The notes: generated by a model from the letters alone, not told the origin. A stretch of DNA of 64,000 bases from Flectobacillus sp. BAB-3569 (GCF_002270355.1 NZ_NJFZ01000012.1:186001-250000), one strand, 5' to 3'. Positions 18,859 to 27,811 are shown, counted from the stretch's first letter. Made by a program: numbers and translations.

Positions 18859-19868
18859 TTCGAGATAAGTTGCTGGAAATTAAAAGTTAACGGTATATAA
18901 GTTAAGTATTAGTGCTGAATTGTGAGTTGTGAATTATGAATGTAAAATTTTAATTATCAGCATCTTACATCTTCTGTTGATTAAATATTATTTTGCACGA
19001 TTACTTAATAAATCGTACAGAATTAGATTTAAGTGATGGGTTAAGGGACAAGGCAACAGGCAAAAGGCACAGAGTGTTAAAATGTTTTTTATTATCCATC
19101 GCCATGCTTTTTTTCAAAACCCACCGCCGAAAGCCGTTACCTGAAAGCCCAAAGCATAATCTTAAATTTTATTTTGCCCACTAACTTAATAAATTGACCT
19201 TAATACTCTGAAATCTATTTCTTCTAAAAGTATGTAGTAGGTAGAATTCTACTTAACAGCCTTTGTCAGTGTTACTGGTTATTGGTTCTTTGAAATTGGC
19301 GTTTTCTTTTTTACTCGGTGAATTAATTCACCGAGTAAGTGCTATCATATTTCTTTCAAACTCTTAGTTTTAAAACTAAACTTAGATAAATCCTCTTTGT
19401 GTATCTTTTTTATTTTTAGGAATGTAGATGCAACCCTAAATTAGTATTCCACTAAACGGTATATTTCGGATATCTGATATCGGATGTTGGATTTCGGAAG
19501 TGTAATCTTTTATATTTTGGAAAACAAAGGTATTTTTCTAACATTTCCGAAATCAGCAATCCCAAATCCCCAATATTTTTAACCTATTCAAAACTCCCAA
19601 CTCAAAACTCATCACTCCAAAGAATATGCCATTCCTGTCATAGTGCCTAATCTTTTGTCAGGCATTAAAAATGGGCTATTTTGGCATACTGACAGATTGT
19701 CAGCAAAATTAACTGAATTTTCGGTTGGCATTAAGATTGTTAAATACTTTACGTCGTCAGATGAAAAAAAGATGCGAAAGGCACAGTCCGAAAGGTGGAA
19801 TAAACCAATCTTGACATTTGACTTAAAAAGAAAACAAGATATTTAACAATAATTAATTCACTCTAGCA
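18859..19868. other. Long noncoding region upstream of dnaK
   Basis: About 1 kb without a convincing gene. It holds a dispersed repeat near 18893-18955 (TAAGTATTAGTGCTGAATTG and onward) that recurs in reverse orientation at 29945-30010, a direct or inverted pair around ATTCACCGAGTAA near 19315-19340, and a cluster of TGGCA/TGTCAG modules at 19627-19732 described separately. Short open frames at 18993-19184 and 19643-19846 have no credible composition or start and are not called. Confidence 0.6.
19627..19732 (+). promoter_or_regulatory. Cluster of TGGCA/TGTCAG modules upstream of dnaK
   Basis: Within 106 bp are TGCCATTCCTGTCA (19627-19640), TTGTCAGGCAT (19655-19665), TTGGCATACTGACAG (19681-19695), the 15-bp palindrome CTGACAGATTGTCAG (19689-19703) and TTGGCATT (19725-19732). 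Repetition of the same half-sites before a heat-shock chaperone gene suggests a regulator-binding region. No CIRCE element is present. The last module, TTGGCAT-N4-ATTGT, is also loosely like a sigma-54 site, but lacks the GC at -12. Confidence 0.4.
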
Positions 19869-21773
19869 ATGGGAAAAATTATCGGTATTGACTTAGGCAC
19901 AACCAACTCTTGTGTTGCAGTTATGGAAGGTAACGAGCCAGTCGTAATCGCTAACTCAGAAGGTCGTCGTACTACACCTTCAATCGTAGCATTTTTGGAT
20001 AACGGAAACGGAGAGCGTAAAGTAGGAGATCCAGCAAAGCGTCAAGCAATTACAAACCCTACAAACACGATTTCTTCAATCAAACGTTTTATGGGTAAGC
20101 GCTATTCTGAAGTAGGTAGCGAGCTTAAAACAATTGCTTACACAGTAGAACAAGGTTCAAACGATACTCCACGCGTTCGTATCGGTGATCGTTTATATAC
20201 ACCACAAGAAATCTCAGCACAGATTTTGACTAAAATGAAGCAAACTGCTGAAGATTATTTAGGTCAAACTGTTACTGAAGCTGTTATTACAGTTCCTGCA
20301 TACTTCAACGATGCTGAGCGTCAGGCTACAAAAGAAGCTGGTGCAATCGCTGGTTTGGAAGTAAAACGTATCATCAACGAACCAACTGCTGCTGCTTTGG
20401 CTTACGGTTTGGACAAAGGTGGTAAAGATATGAAAATCGCAGTATTTGACCTTGGTGGTGGTACTTTCGATATTTCAATCTTGGAATTAGGTGATGGCGT
20501 ATTCGAAGTAAAATCAACTGACGGTGATACTCACTTAGGTGGTGACGACTTCGACCAAGTAATCATCAACTGGTTGGCAGACGAATTTAAAAATGACGAA
20601 GGGGTTGATTTGCGTCAAGATGCTATGGCATTGCAACGTTTGAAAGAAGCAGCAGAGAAAGCTAAAATCGAGTTGTCTTCTGGTGCATCAACTGAAATCA
20701 ACTTGCCATATATCTTCCCAGTAAATGGTATGCCTAAACACTTAGTACGTTCATTGTCACGTGCTAAATTTGAGCAATTGGCTGATACTTTGATTCAAAG
20801 AATGTTGGAGCCTTGCCGTCGTGCTATGAAAAACTCTGGCTATAGCAACTCTGATATCGACGAAGTTATCTTGGTAGGTGGTTCGACTCGTATCCCACGT
20901 GTAGTTGAAGAAGTAGAGAAATTCTGGGGTAAAAAAGCATCTAAAGGCGTTAACCCTGACGAAGCAGTAGCAATCGGTGCAGCAGTTCAAGGTGGTGTAT
21001 TGACAGGTGAAGTAAAAGATGTATTGTTGCTAGACGTTATTCCTTTGTCATTAGGTATCGAGACTATGGGTGGCGTGTTCACTAAATTGATTGAAGCAAA
21101 CACAACAATCCCAACTCGTAAGTCTGAGGTATTCTCAACGGCATCTGATAGCCAACCATCTGTAGAATTGAACATTTTACAAGGTGAGCGTCCAATGGCA
21201 GCTAACAACCGTTCATTAGGTCGTTTCCACTTAGACGGTATTCCACCAGCACCACGTGGTGTTCCTCAAATCGAAGTAATTTTCGATATAGATGCCAACG
21301 GTATCTTGCATGTATCAGCGAAAGATAAAGGTACAGGTAAAGAAAACAACATCCGTATCGAAGCATCTAGCGGTTTGACAGATGCAGAAATCGAAAGAAT
21401 GCGTCAAGAAGCGAAAGCTAACGAGGCAGCAGATAAAGCAGAAAAAGAAAAAATCGAGAAAGTGAACCAAGCAGACTCATTGATTTTCCAAACAGAAAAA
21501 CAATTGAAAGAATACGGTGAAAAACTTTCAGAAGGAAACAAAACTGCTATTGAAGGTGCATTAGCTGAATTACGTACAGCACACGCGTCACGTGATATTG
21601 CTTCTATCGATGCTTCATTAGAAAAATTGAACAACGCTTGGATGGCAGCATCTCAAGAAATGTACGCTCAAGGTGGTGACGCAGCTCAACCAACTGGCGA
21701 TGCAGGTCAATCAGCTAACGCAGGTGGTGGTTCTTCACAAGCAGAAGACGTTCCATTTGAAGAAGTGAAATAA
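19869..21773 (+). CDS. dnaK: Molecular chaperone DnaK (Hsp70)
   Basis: ATP-dependent cytoplasmic chaperone that works with DnaJ and GrpE in protein folding and stress recovery. The 634-residue protein carries [17 protein letters not shown] at the N-terminus, the second phosphate loop [14 protein letters not shown] near residue 195, the adenosine motif [12 protein letters not shown], the linker [18 protein letters not shown] before the substrate-binding domain, and the conserved end (PFEEVK). Length and motifs are complete. It is monocistronic here: neither grpE nor dnaJ is adjacent, and a strong terminator follows. Confidence 0.98.
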   Translation: MGKIIGIDLGTTNSCVAVMEGNEPVVIANSEGRRTTPSIVAFLDNGNGERKVGDPAKRQAITNPTNTISSIKRFMGKRYSEVGSELKTIAYTVEQGSNDTPRVRIGDRLYTPQEISAQILTKMKQTAEDYLGQTVTEAVITVPAYFNDAERQATKEAGAIAGLEVKRIINEPTAAALAYGLDKGGKDMKIAVFDLGGGTFDISILELGDGVFEVKSTDGDTHLGGDDFDQVIINWLADEFKNDEGVDLRQDAMALQRLKEAAEKAKIELSSGASTEINLPYIFPVNGMPKHLVRSLSRAKFEQLADTLIQRMLEPCRRAMKNSGYSNSDIDEVILVGGSTRIPRVVEEVEKFWGKKASKGVNPDEAVAIGAAVQGGVLTGEVKDVLLLDVIPLSLGIETMGGVFTKLIEANTTIPTRKSEVFSTASDSQPSVELNILQGERPMAANNRSLGRFHLDGIPPAPRGVPQIEVIFDIDANGILHVSAKDKGTGKENNIRIEASSGLTDAEIERMRQEAKANEAADKAEKEKIEKVNQADSLIFQTEKQLKEYGEKLSEGNKTAIEGALAELRTAHASRDIASIDASLEKLNNAWMAASQEMYAQGGDAAQPTGDAGQSANAGGGSSQAEDVPFEEVK

Positions 21774-21814
21774 GAAGTCGGTAACCGACCCTTAGCCTCT
21801 GGCTAAATATATTA

Positions 21815-21882
21815 AAGTGCTATAGAATCTCCCTTCGGGAATCTTTCAGTTTTTTGAAAGGAGATTTTGTAGCACTTTTTTG
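21815..21882 (+). terminator. Rho-independent terminator after dnaK
   Basis: A long stem: AAGTGCTA at 21815-21822 pairs with TAGCACTT at 21870-21877, continued inward by TCTCC/GGAGA, and is followed by a T-run. Smaller hairpins sit in the loop (CCCTTCGGGA). It lies 42 bp after the dnaK stop. Confidence 0.85.
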
Positions 21883-21936
21883 TGATGTTTGCTAAGTGAT
21901 TTTTAATATTATCTCATTTTAAACACCCCTATTAAT

Positions 21937-22704
21937 ATGCTCAATCCCGCTAAACATCAAAACTATGAAATCTTAAATTTGCTTGGTTATGGATTAGCTA
22001 AGTTTGACAATAACTTTATCAAAGAATTCAGTTTTGAGACTAAAAGCTCATTTTTTGAGTATTTTGTACAGCTGAATATTGTAGAAACTGGAAGTGTAGT
22101 TAAGAATCGAATGGATTTATTTGACCCTTTTTTTGATAATGGACGAAAAGGTTGGTGGCAAAAAGGTGATGCATACATTCATCGTAAACAATTAATTGAT
22201 AGTTTGTTGGGCTTTGAAGATGTGAAAGGTTTCTCAAACATTGTGAAACTATTTTTACAAGAAAAATATCAAATAAATGATTTTGTTGCCAAAGTAAAAC
22301 CTATTACACAAAGCCGATTTAGAAAACTTCAAGAAACTGGACTTGAAGCAGAGTTGTACTTTATGAATAACTATAAAAATATCGCAGGTTTTGAAGATGG
22401 TGAGTTATTGGATGCACGATTGTATGGAGATGGATACGACTTTGAACTAGATGTGAACCCACAGAATTTTTTGATAGAGGTGAAAGGAGTAAGAGAAAAA
22501 AAAGGAAATATTCGTCTCACACAAAAAGAGTATCAAAAAGCAAAAGAGTATACCAAGGACTATATCTTAACAATTATCCTTAATCTTAACGATACACCCA
22601 AAATAGTAACAGTAGATAATCCTGTGAATTGTTTAGCATTTGAAGAGGTTATTCGTAAAACGGAAGAAATAAAAGAGTATCACTTAGTTTCTAAAATATG
22701 CTAA
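21937..22704 (+). CDS. DUF3883 domain protein (nuclease-like fold)
   Basis: A 255-residue cytoplasmic protein. Its C-terminal part fits the DUF3883 family, a domain related to restriction-endonuclease-like folds: LEAELYFMNNY, then DGYDFELDV, then FLIEVKGVREKKG. These give an E...D...ExK pattern as in PD-(D/E)xK nucleases (Asp near GYD, then EVK). The N-terminal 120 residues are unrecognised. It overlaps the next small gene by 7 bp, so the two form an operon. DUF3883 domains occur in restriction and defence proteins, but also in stand-alone proteins, so the role is open. Confidence 0.7.
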   Translation: MLNPAKHQNYEILNLLGYGLAKFDNNFIKEFSFETKSSFFEYFVQLNIVETGSVVKNRMDLFDPFFDNGRKGWWQKGDAYIHRKQLIDSLLGFEDVKGFSNIVKLFLQEKYQINDFVAKVKPITQSRFRKLQETGLEAELYFMNNYKNIAGFEDGELLDARLYGDGYDFELDVNPQNFLIEVKGVREKKGNIRLTQKEYQKAKEYTKDYILTIILNLNDTPKIVTVDNPVNCLAFEEVIRKTEEIKEYHLVSKIC

Positions 22705-22949
22705 GCACTACAGAAAAAATAGCAATTCTTGAAGAACTATTAGTTAAACAAGAAAATAGCTACTCGGATTCTATTCGTGAAGAATTGTATGTTGAACTTA
22801 TTGAAAATCAAAAAGCATATTATTTTCTCAAGGATTTTTCCACCCAACAAGAAATTCAAGATATACTAAATACCTTGATTCATAGAGTAATCATGTACGA
22901 ACATGAGGAGGATATCAAGGATATAGTTGATGGGTTTGTATTTAGGTAA
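22698..22949 (+). CDS. Small hypothetical protein coupled to the DUF3883 gene
   Basis: An 83-residue, acidic, probably all-helical protein (MLSTTEKIAILEELLVKQEN at the start). Its ATG lies inside the end of the DUF3883 gene, a 7-bp overlap that points to translational coupling and a shared role. I recognise no domain. Plausible jobs are a small partner or an inhibitor of the upstream nuclease-like protein, but nothing in the sequence decides this. Confidence 0.65.
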   Translation: MLSTTEKIAILEELLVKQENSYSDSIREELYVELIENQKAYYFLKDFSTQQEIQDILNTLIHRVIMYEHEEDIKDIVDGFVFR

Positions 22950-23074
22950 ATTAAAGATAAAAGATCTCTAATACTTTGCTCCACCGTTGTACAACCATTT
23001 TCTAAAAAATCCGTCTCAATTTCAAAATACCAAACTATTTGAAAATAGTTTCAAGGATAAGTTAATAATAGCAT

Positions 23075-23236
23075 AGCTCCGTAGGAGCGACAGTTTGGTA
23101 GTATTTTCGATATGAATTATAATCATTTAAGCGCCGTAGGTGCGACAGAAAACAAACCATATTCTGTCGCACCTACGGCGCTTTTTAATATTCTCCTGTT
23201 AGATCATTGCTACCAAACTGTCGCACCTACGGTGCT
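23075..23236. repeat. Nested palindromic repeats, GCGACAG family
   Basis: The outer arms AGCTCCGTAGGAGCGACAG plus TTTGGTAG (23075-23101) and CTACCAAA plus CTGTCGCACCTACGGTGCT (23210-23236) are inverted copies. They enclose an inner perfect-arm hairpin, AGCGCCGTAGGTGCGACAGAA / TTCTGTCGCACCTACGGCGCT at 23130-23182. It looks like one element inside another, or a paired unit. Open frames across it are just repeat translation. The region 22950-23382 holds no gene. Confidence 0.8.
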
Positions 23237-23256
23237 GATATATTTCCGTGTGTCTT

Positions 23257-23320
23257 GCCTGCTAGCACTTGCTTCCTATCCAGCACTAACATTTTCTACG
23301 AATTTTATCCTCAATTGCAG
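23257..23320. repeat. Dispersed repeat, GCTAGTGCTGG family (degenerate copy)
   Basis: GCTAGCACTTGCTTCCTATC, then CAGCACTAACATTTTCTACG and a TTTTATCCT tail, align with the copies at 24251-24340 and 24521-24606. It directly follows the nested GCGACAG repeat, so two repeat families are abutted here. Confidence 0.55.
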
Positions 23321-23382
23321 CAATAGAATTGTAAGCTTCACCCAAAATAGGCGGATACGGAAAGTGCTAAATAAAAAGCAAA

Positions 23383-24147
23383 CTAATCTTCTGGAAGAAT
23401 TAGTGTTTTGCTGTCATGTTTCTTTTTGTTTAGGGAAAACCAATAGTTTAATTGAATTGATAATGAATTGGTTGTTACTCTAATTGGAGATGCCATACCT
23501 GTAAGAGGGGAAATATTGCTATCTCTTAAATCAGAAATACCTAAGTTGTATTTCACTTTCAGAGAGATTGGCAATTTTATGTAGGATTGTAAATTCAAAT
23601 CTGCCGCGGCTAAAATTCCCCAATTAAAAGAACTATAGTTTGTTACAGTTCCATTGTTACATTGATAAGTACAAGTATCAGTTCCTATAATCTTCGTTGT
23701 TATATAAGGGGTAAGTATTTTGCCTAAAAATACACCTACGCCGAAAGACAGACTGCTAAATTTTATTCTTTTCAAATTGAGTTTTGAATTGAAAGATAAA
23801 TCGGACTGAATATAGGGGAGAATAAAATCATCTTGGTATTGTATACCCGCCACAAATGGGTTATAGTATTTATCTATTTTACCAATCCTTACAAAGTCAG
23901 TTTGTAGTTTGATTTTATAATTTTTATGAATATTTCTGACAATAGCCACCCCAAAAATTGGTCTTATTAATGTCTTATTCGAAAATAATCTATTAATTGT
24001 TCCGTAATGAGAAGTTATTACTCCCATTTCTGGACTTATTTCCCAACTCGGTTCAATGATATTTTGTGAGATACCAGATAAATTAATTAAGGATACGAGA
24101 ATTATTCCCAACAATAGTCGGATTGTGTAGCGTACTTTGATTTTCAT
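23383..24147 (-). CDS. Outer-membrane beta-barrel-like protein, unknown function
   Basis: A 254-residue exported protein; residues 1-28 form a signal peptide with a long hydrophobic core (LLLGIILVSLINLSGISQ). The rest alternates polar and aromatic residues in strand-like stretches, ending in SLSIQLNYWFSLNKKKHD, compatible with a small outer-membrane barrel of the PorT-like or general OMP type in Bacteroidota. A Cys-rich loop (GTDTCTYQCNNG) lies near the middle. There is no specific match. It is flanked by repeats on both sides. Confidence 0.68.
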   Translation of the reverse strand: MKIKVRYTIRLLLGIILVSLINLSGISQNIIEPSWEISPEMGVITSHYGTINRLFSNKTLIRPIFGVAIVRNIHKNYKIKLQTDFVRIGKIDKYYNPFVAGIQYQDDFILPYIQSDLSFNSKLNLKRIKFSSLSFGVGVFLGKILTPYITTKIIGTDTCTYQCNNGTVTNYSSFNWGILAAADLNLQSYIKLPISLKVKYNLGISDLRDSNISPLTGMASPIRVTTNSLSIQLNYWFSLNKKKHDSKTLILPED

Positions 24148-24250
24148 ATAAGTTTAGTTTTATCCTTGATGTAGTTACAAGAATATATTTCAAATAAAGA
24201 TAAATGTAGAATTTTGCATTTAAAAAGAAATAAATATAATATTTCCCCTT

Positions 24251-24340
24251 GCTATCGCTAAATTCCAAGCTAGTACTCATATTTTCTAGGGATTCTATCC
24301 TAATTTTAGAAAGTTGAATCATTTGAAAATAGGTGTTAAG
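24251..24340. repeat. Dispersed repeat, GCTAGTGCTGG family, copy 2
   Basis: This unit of about 90 bp (TCCAAGCTAGTACTCATATT, a GGATTCTATCCTAATTTTAG core, then AGTTGAATCATTTGAAAATA) is repeated directly at 24521-24606 with a similar full length. The region 24148-24816 has no gene and is mostly such repeats. Confidence 0.7.
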
Positions 24341-24424
24341 AATTTGTATTGATAAAGTGCCTTAGGAACGACTGTCGTACCTCGGAGCGTTTTAGTTATC
24401 CTGCAAAAAAGATTGTATTATTGC

Positions 24425-24511
24425 CTAGTTCGAGACTTGGTCTCGGACTAGCTTTTGTTTCAGTTTAGGAACAGTATAAAAAATGAGTCCAAGACTAAGT
24501 CTTGAACTAGT
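24425..24511. repeat. Long hairpin repeat (CTAGTTCGAGACT family), copy 2
   Basis: Arms CTAGTTCGAGACTTGGTCTC plus GGAC, and GTCCAAGACTAAGTCTTGAAC plus TAG, face each other across about 35 bp, as in the copy at 17731-17816. The arms also match between copies, including the CAGTTTA motif in the loop. Confidence 0.75.
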
Positions 24512-24520
24512 AATCTAGCA

Positions 24521-24606
24521 CCGCTAGTGCTGGCTTCCAAGCCAGTACTCACATTTTCTAAGGATTCTATCCTAATTTCTAATAGTTGAATCATTTGAAA
24601 ATAATG
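24521..24606. repeat. Dispersed repeat, GCTAGTGCTGG family, copy 3
   Basis: It begins CCGCTAGTGCTGGCTTCCAA, with an inner palindrome CTGGCTTCCAAGCCAG, then GGATTCTATCCTAATTTC and AGTTGAATCATTTGAAAATA. It is a direct repeat of 24251-24340 at 270 bp spacing, and a further partial copy lies at 26880-26935. Confidence 0.7.
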
Positions 24607-24816
24607 TATAAGGATAAAATTATAAGGATAAAGCTCCGTTCTAAACTAAAAAACATTAAATTTCGCTATTGCTATTACAACAAGCTTTCAACCAATCCTC
24701 CTTTTACCTTTGATATACTGAAAGGATTAAATGAATACTATGTGAATAAAGGATACTTTTCTTTAGGCTGCAAAACGAAGATTTCAATATGATCTAAACT
24801 ACATTTATAATAAAAT

Positions 24817-25605
24817 ATGAGTACGCTAAACAAAGGTGAATATTCTGGGAATATCTTAAATTTAGTTGAATTTGAGGGCATCATAACGAGCAAAACTGCC
24901 TATCATGACAAGGTCGATCAGTCTTACCATTATCATGCAAATCCGCATTTGAGTTTTATCATTAATGGAGCGCATTTGGAACGGAAAAACAATCAAACAG
25001 CTGTTAAAACTTCAAAGGATGTTTTGTTTTATCACTCTGGAGAATTTCACCAAACAATTCCATTTACACCAGATACTAAAAACCTGAATCTTGAAATTGA
25101 TTCCGATTTTTTGCAAAAACATGATATTTCGGAAGAGTTATTAGAAAAAGCAGTGCTAAAAAACGTAAGAAGCAAGCTGTTTATGCTCAAACTAAATTCA
25201 GAACTCAATTTCAACGATGGCTTAACTCAAACTGCACTACATTCACTTATATTAGATTTTGTTGCCGAAGCAGATGTCAAAGATTATCAACAGATTTTAT
25301 GGTGTACAAAACTTGAAGAGTTTTTAAATGACAACTGGAATCTTAATCACAGTCTTGAAGAGTTATCGATTTTACTGGGTGTACATCCTGTGACGATATC
25401 AAAGCATTTTCCAAAGTACATCGGCTGCACCATTAGTGAATACGTAAGAATAATAAGAATCACGCGAAGTTTAGATTTATTAAAATCATCGAATCAATCT
25501 TTGACTGAGATTGCACTTTTTTGCGGATTCTCAGATCAGAGTCATTTTTTGCGAACCTTCAAACATTTGACTGGACTCAATCCAAAATCATTCAGAAATT
25601 TTTAA
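24817..25605 (+). CDS. AraC-family transcriptional regulator
   Basis: A 262-residue regulator. The N-terminal half looks like a cupin-type sensing domain (YHYHANPHLSFIINGAH, then FYHSGEFHQTIPF), and the C-terminal 100 residues hold two helix-turn-helix units: SLEELSILLGVHPVTISKHF, then LTEIALFCGFSDQSHFLRTF with LTGLNPKSFR. Its target is unknown. The retropepsin-like gene starts 70 bp downstream on the same strand and may be co-transcribed. Confidence 0.9.
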   Translation: MSTLNKGEYSGNILNLVEFEGIITSKTAYHDKVDQSYHYHANPHLSFIINGAHLERKNNQTAVKTSKDVLFYHSGEFHQTIPFTPDTKNLNLEIDSDFLQKHDISEELLEKAVLKNVRSKLFMLKLNSELNFNDGLTQTALHSLILDFVAEADVKDYQQILWCTKLEEFLNDNWNLNHSLEELSILLGVHPVTISKHFPKYIGCTISEYVRIIRITRSLDLLKSSNQSLTEIALFCGFSDQSHFLRTFKHLTGLNPKSFRNF

Positions 25606-25675
25606 TCAGGCTAATTTTGTTCTATTTTACGAGTTGGGAGGTTTGTTATTTTGCACCAAATCAAACTTCTCAAAC

Positions 25676-26869
25676 ATGAAAAAACTATTTTTTATCCTAT
25701 CTTTTTTACTCTGTCAATGTTCATTTGCCCAAAAAACGTTGCCAATTCTTAAGTCTAATGCCAAGACCATTAAGATTAGAGAAGGAAAATCCGAAATTCA
25801 CGAGCAGCATCCTATCGCCAAGGCCAATCCTGATGTGTATGTCCCGAAACCATTTACAAAAACACAAGAAATAACTTATATCTCAGATATTGATTCAATC
25901 ACTTTCAAGGTTGAGATGAATAAAATAGTTGATTTTTTGATAGTTCAAAATGGAAAGGATACCATCAAAACACAAATTAACACCAATAAAAATCAAGTTA
26001 TTAGCTATCCAAAATACGCTTATACCAAGAACAAGTCAGCAAAGCATGATACCATCCCCTTTAGCATAGGGGAGGACAGTCGAATTTATTTGAAAGGAAG
26101 TATCAATAATTCTGACACGCTTACCTTTTTGTTTGATACAGGCGCTTCTGGTGTAGTATTATCTTCGCCATTGATCAATAAAAAAGTGAATGTAAAAATT
26201 GATGGTTCGGTTCTAAATGTTGGAACAGATGGAATGGAAAGAGTGCCTACAAGCGCTCAAAATACTTTAAAAATACAGGGATTAACCTGGAATCAAGTAC
26301 CACTTCTAGCAATAGATTTCGGAGATTCCCCCTTCGATGCTGTGTTGGGTTGGGTGGCTTTTCAGAATAAAGTTATAAAAATCAACTATGAAACAAAAAA
26401 AATGATTGTGTATGACTCATTACCACCTATTTCTGGTGATTTTAGAAAGGTTGATTTTAGATTAATTGATGGTATACCTTATATAAAATGCAAGATGATT
26501 GTGAATAATACTGAATACGAAGAATGGTTTGATTTCGATTCGGGTTCGGATGGTTCACTCAGTATTTCGAAGGAATATTTTATCAACAATAATTTAGCTG
26601 ATAAGCTAAAAAAGCTGGGAGAATCTGGTTCGATTGGAACTACGGGTATCAATATTGTAACAGATGTTGTATTGTTAAGAAGACTAAAAATAGCGGATTT
26701 TGAGCTATATAATATCCAGTTGAGTGTCCCTCAAAAAGATCCTGATACACCAGATAGACTGGGAAATATTGGTAATCTAATCTTGAAACGCTTCACAACA
26801 ATCATCGATTTTAGGAATAATTGTATGTATCTCAATCCGAATAACTTGATGTATTCACGGATGGATTAA
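25676..26869 (+). CDS. Secreted retropepsin-like aspartyl protease
   Basis: Predicted exported aspartic protease. Starting at ATG 25676 gives a signal peptide (MKKLFFILSFLLCQCSFAQ) and 397 residues; the frame is open to 25634 but those residues precede the signal. Two aspartic half-sites are visible: FLFDTGASGVVL in the middle and WFDFDSGSDGSLS later, each followed by a hydrophobic psi-loop-like stretch. So the chain seems to carry both halves, as in pepsin-type enzymes, rather than acting as a dimer. The second site is DSG, which is permitted. Substrate and activity are unproven. Confidence 0.8.
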   Translation: MKKLFFILSFLLCQCSFAQKTLPILKSNAKTIKIREGKSEIHEQHPIAKANPDVYVPKPFTKTQEITYISDIDSITFKVEMNKIVDFLIVQNGKDTIKTQINTNKNQVISYPKYAYTKNKSAKHDTIPFSIGEDSRIYLKGSINNSDTLTFLFDTGASGVVLSSPLINKKVNVKIDGSVLNVGTDGMERVPTSAQNTLKIQGLTWNQVPLLAIDFGDSPFDAVLGWVAFQNKVIKINYETKKMIVYDSLPPISGDFRKVDFRLIDGIPYIKCKMIVNNTEYEEWFDFDSGSDGSLSISKEYFINNNLADKLKKLGESGSIGTTGINIVTDVVLLRRLKIADFELYNIQLSVPQKDPDTPDRLGNIGNLILKRFTTIIDFRNNCMYLNPNNLMYSRMD

Positions 26870-26879
26870 AATTTGCTTG

Positions 26880-26935
26880 CGCTGCTAGTGCTGGCTTTCT
26901 AGCCAGTACTAGCCATTTTTCAAAATTTACCCCTA
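26880..26935. repeat. Dispersed repeat, GCTAGTGCTGG family, partial copy
   Basis: CGCTGCTAGTGCTGGCTTTC with TAGCCAGTACTAGCC forms the palindromic head of the family. The tail (GGATTCTATCC) is missing or too diverged to see. It lies 11 bp after the retropepsin-like stop. Confidence 0.6.
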
Positions 26936-27100
26936 AATTTAATCGCCAGTAAAGCCGATTAAACGCTGAATTTTCCTGTTGTTTTTTGTCATCAAATTGT
27001 CATCATTCTTTTTCTAAAGTGTTTTGGTTTACTCTTGAAAAAACTTGTAATTTGGCAATCTAGGAGATTTTCTCATGATAAACACTTTAACATATCTCAC

Positions 27101-27493
27101 ATGAAAAACAACATTTTCAAACTCGCCACTCTTGTATTATTCACTTTTGTTGTTGCGGTAAATGCCTCGTTGGCACAAGCACCAAAACGTATCGATTTTG
27201 CAAAGGAAGGTTCTAATTCTTTGGTATGGGAACAAAAAGTTGAAGCTAACAGCAGTAAAAGTTTTGTGTTCAAAGCAACGAAAGGACAAGTATTGACATT
27301 GAGTTTTATTGACGATACCAAAAAAGGTATGATGGAATTAGGTAAAGAGTCGATTGAGCCAAATGCTGACCCTTATCAGGCTACTATTTCGGTGACGAAA
27401 GATTATACTTTTATGGTTAAAAATAATAGTCCTAAAAAAACAAGCTTTAGAATTGCCATTAGTTTGGAGGACCCGAAAGCGAAAAAGAAATAA
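27101..27493 (+). CDS. Small secreted protein of unknown function
   Basis: A 131-residue protein beginning at ATG 27101 with a typical signal peptide (MKNNIFKLATLVLFTFVVAV, then NASLAQ); an upstream in-frame extension to 27035 is unlikely. The mature part is a single compact beta-rich domain (SKSFVFKATKGQVLTLSFI, then DYTFMVKNNS), which looks like a bacterial pre-peptidase C-terminal or jelly-roll type fold, but I cannot assign it. A strong terminator follows, so it is probably monocistronic. Confidence 0.7.
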   Translation: MKNNIFKLATLVLFTFVVAVNASLAQAPKRIDFAKEGSNSLVWEQKVEANSSKSFVFKATKGQVLTLSFIDDTKKGMMELGKESIEPNADPYQATISVTKDYTFMVKNNSPKKTSFRIAISLEDPKAKKK

Positions 27494-27514
27494 ACAGCAT
27501 AACTATTCAGTAGC

Positions 27515-27560
27515 AAAATCCCCAGTGATGACTTAAAAAACATTGCTGGGGATTTTTTGT
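27515..27560 (+). terminator. Rho-independent terminator
   Basis: AAAATCCCCAG at 27515-27525 pairs with CTGGGGATTTT at 27546-27556 and is followed by TTGT. It lies 22 bp after the stop of the small secreted protein gene. Confidence 0.85.
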
Positions 27561-27587
27561 TATACAGATACTTCTGTATTATTTTTG
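27556..27587 (+). promoter_or_regulatory. Candidate Bacteroidota-type promoter upstream of the ECF sigma gene
   Basis: TTTG at 27556-27559 and TATTTTTG at 27580-27587 are 20 bp apart, fitting the phylum's -33 TTTG / -7 TANNTTTG consensus. It sits about 225 bp before the sigma gene and overlaps the tail of the preceding terminator, so it may be fortuitous in this AT-rich stretch. The rest of 27561-27811 shows nothing else. Confidence 0.35.
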
Positions 27588-27811
27588 ATTAAATATTGGA
27601 AAAGTACTATTATTATGTTGGTAAGTATTTTTGCTTTTCAATCGATTTCTGATGTATTTCGGCACTATGTTTCCGTTTATTAAAATTTATTACAGTATTA
27701 TTGGATGATTATGATACAATAATAATCCAAAAGTTATATTTTCTTGAAATTATTGAGTAGATTTATACTAGTATCCGATTTGGAATTAGTTACCTTATGA
27801 TAAATGATTGA

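Noticed and set aside
19725-19741. Sigma-54 promoter upstream of dnaK (TTGGCAT-N4-ATTGT)
   Set aside because: The -12 element lacks the invariant GC and no activator gene or enhancer is near, so a chance match is likely.
19643-19846. Open frame of 67 codons upstream of dnaK
   Set aside because: It covers the cluster of repeated TGGCA/TGTCAG modules, has no signal of coding composition and no recognisable product.
23112-23483. Open frame of 123 codons between repeats
   Set aside because: It is a translation of the GCGACAG and GCTAGTGCTGG repeats and runs into the antisense of the beta-barrel gene.
23075-24606. CRISPR array
   Set aside because: Repeats are irregularly spaced, palindromic and of several families, without uniform spacers or cas genes.
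24586-24792. Open frame of 68 codons before the AraC gene
   Set aside because: It starts inside a dispersed repeat and lacks a family match or clear start. A decayed gene fragment cannot be excluded.
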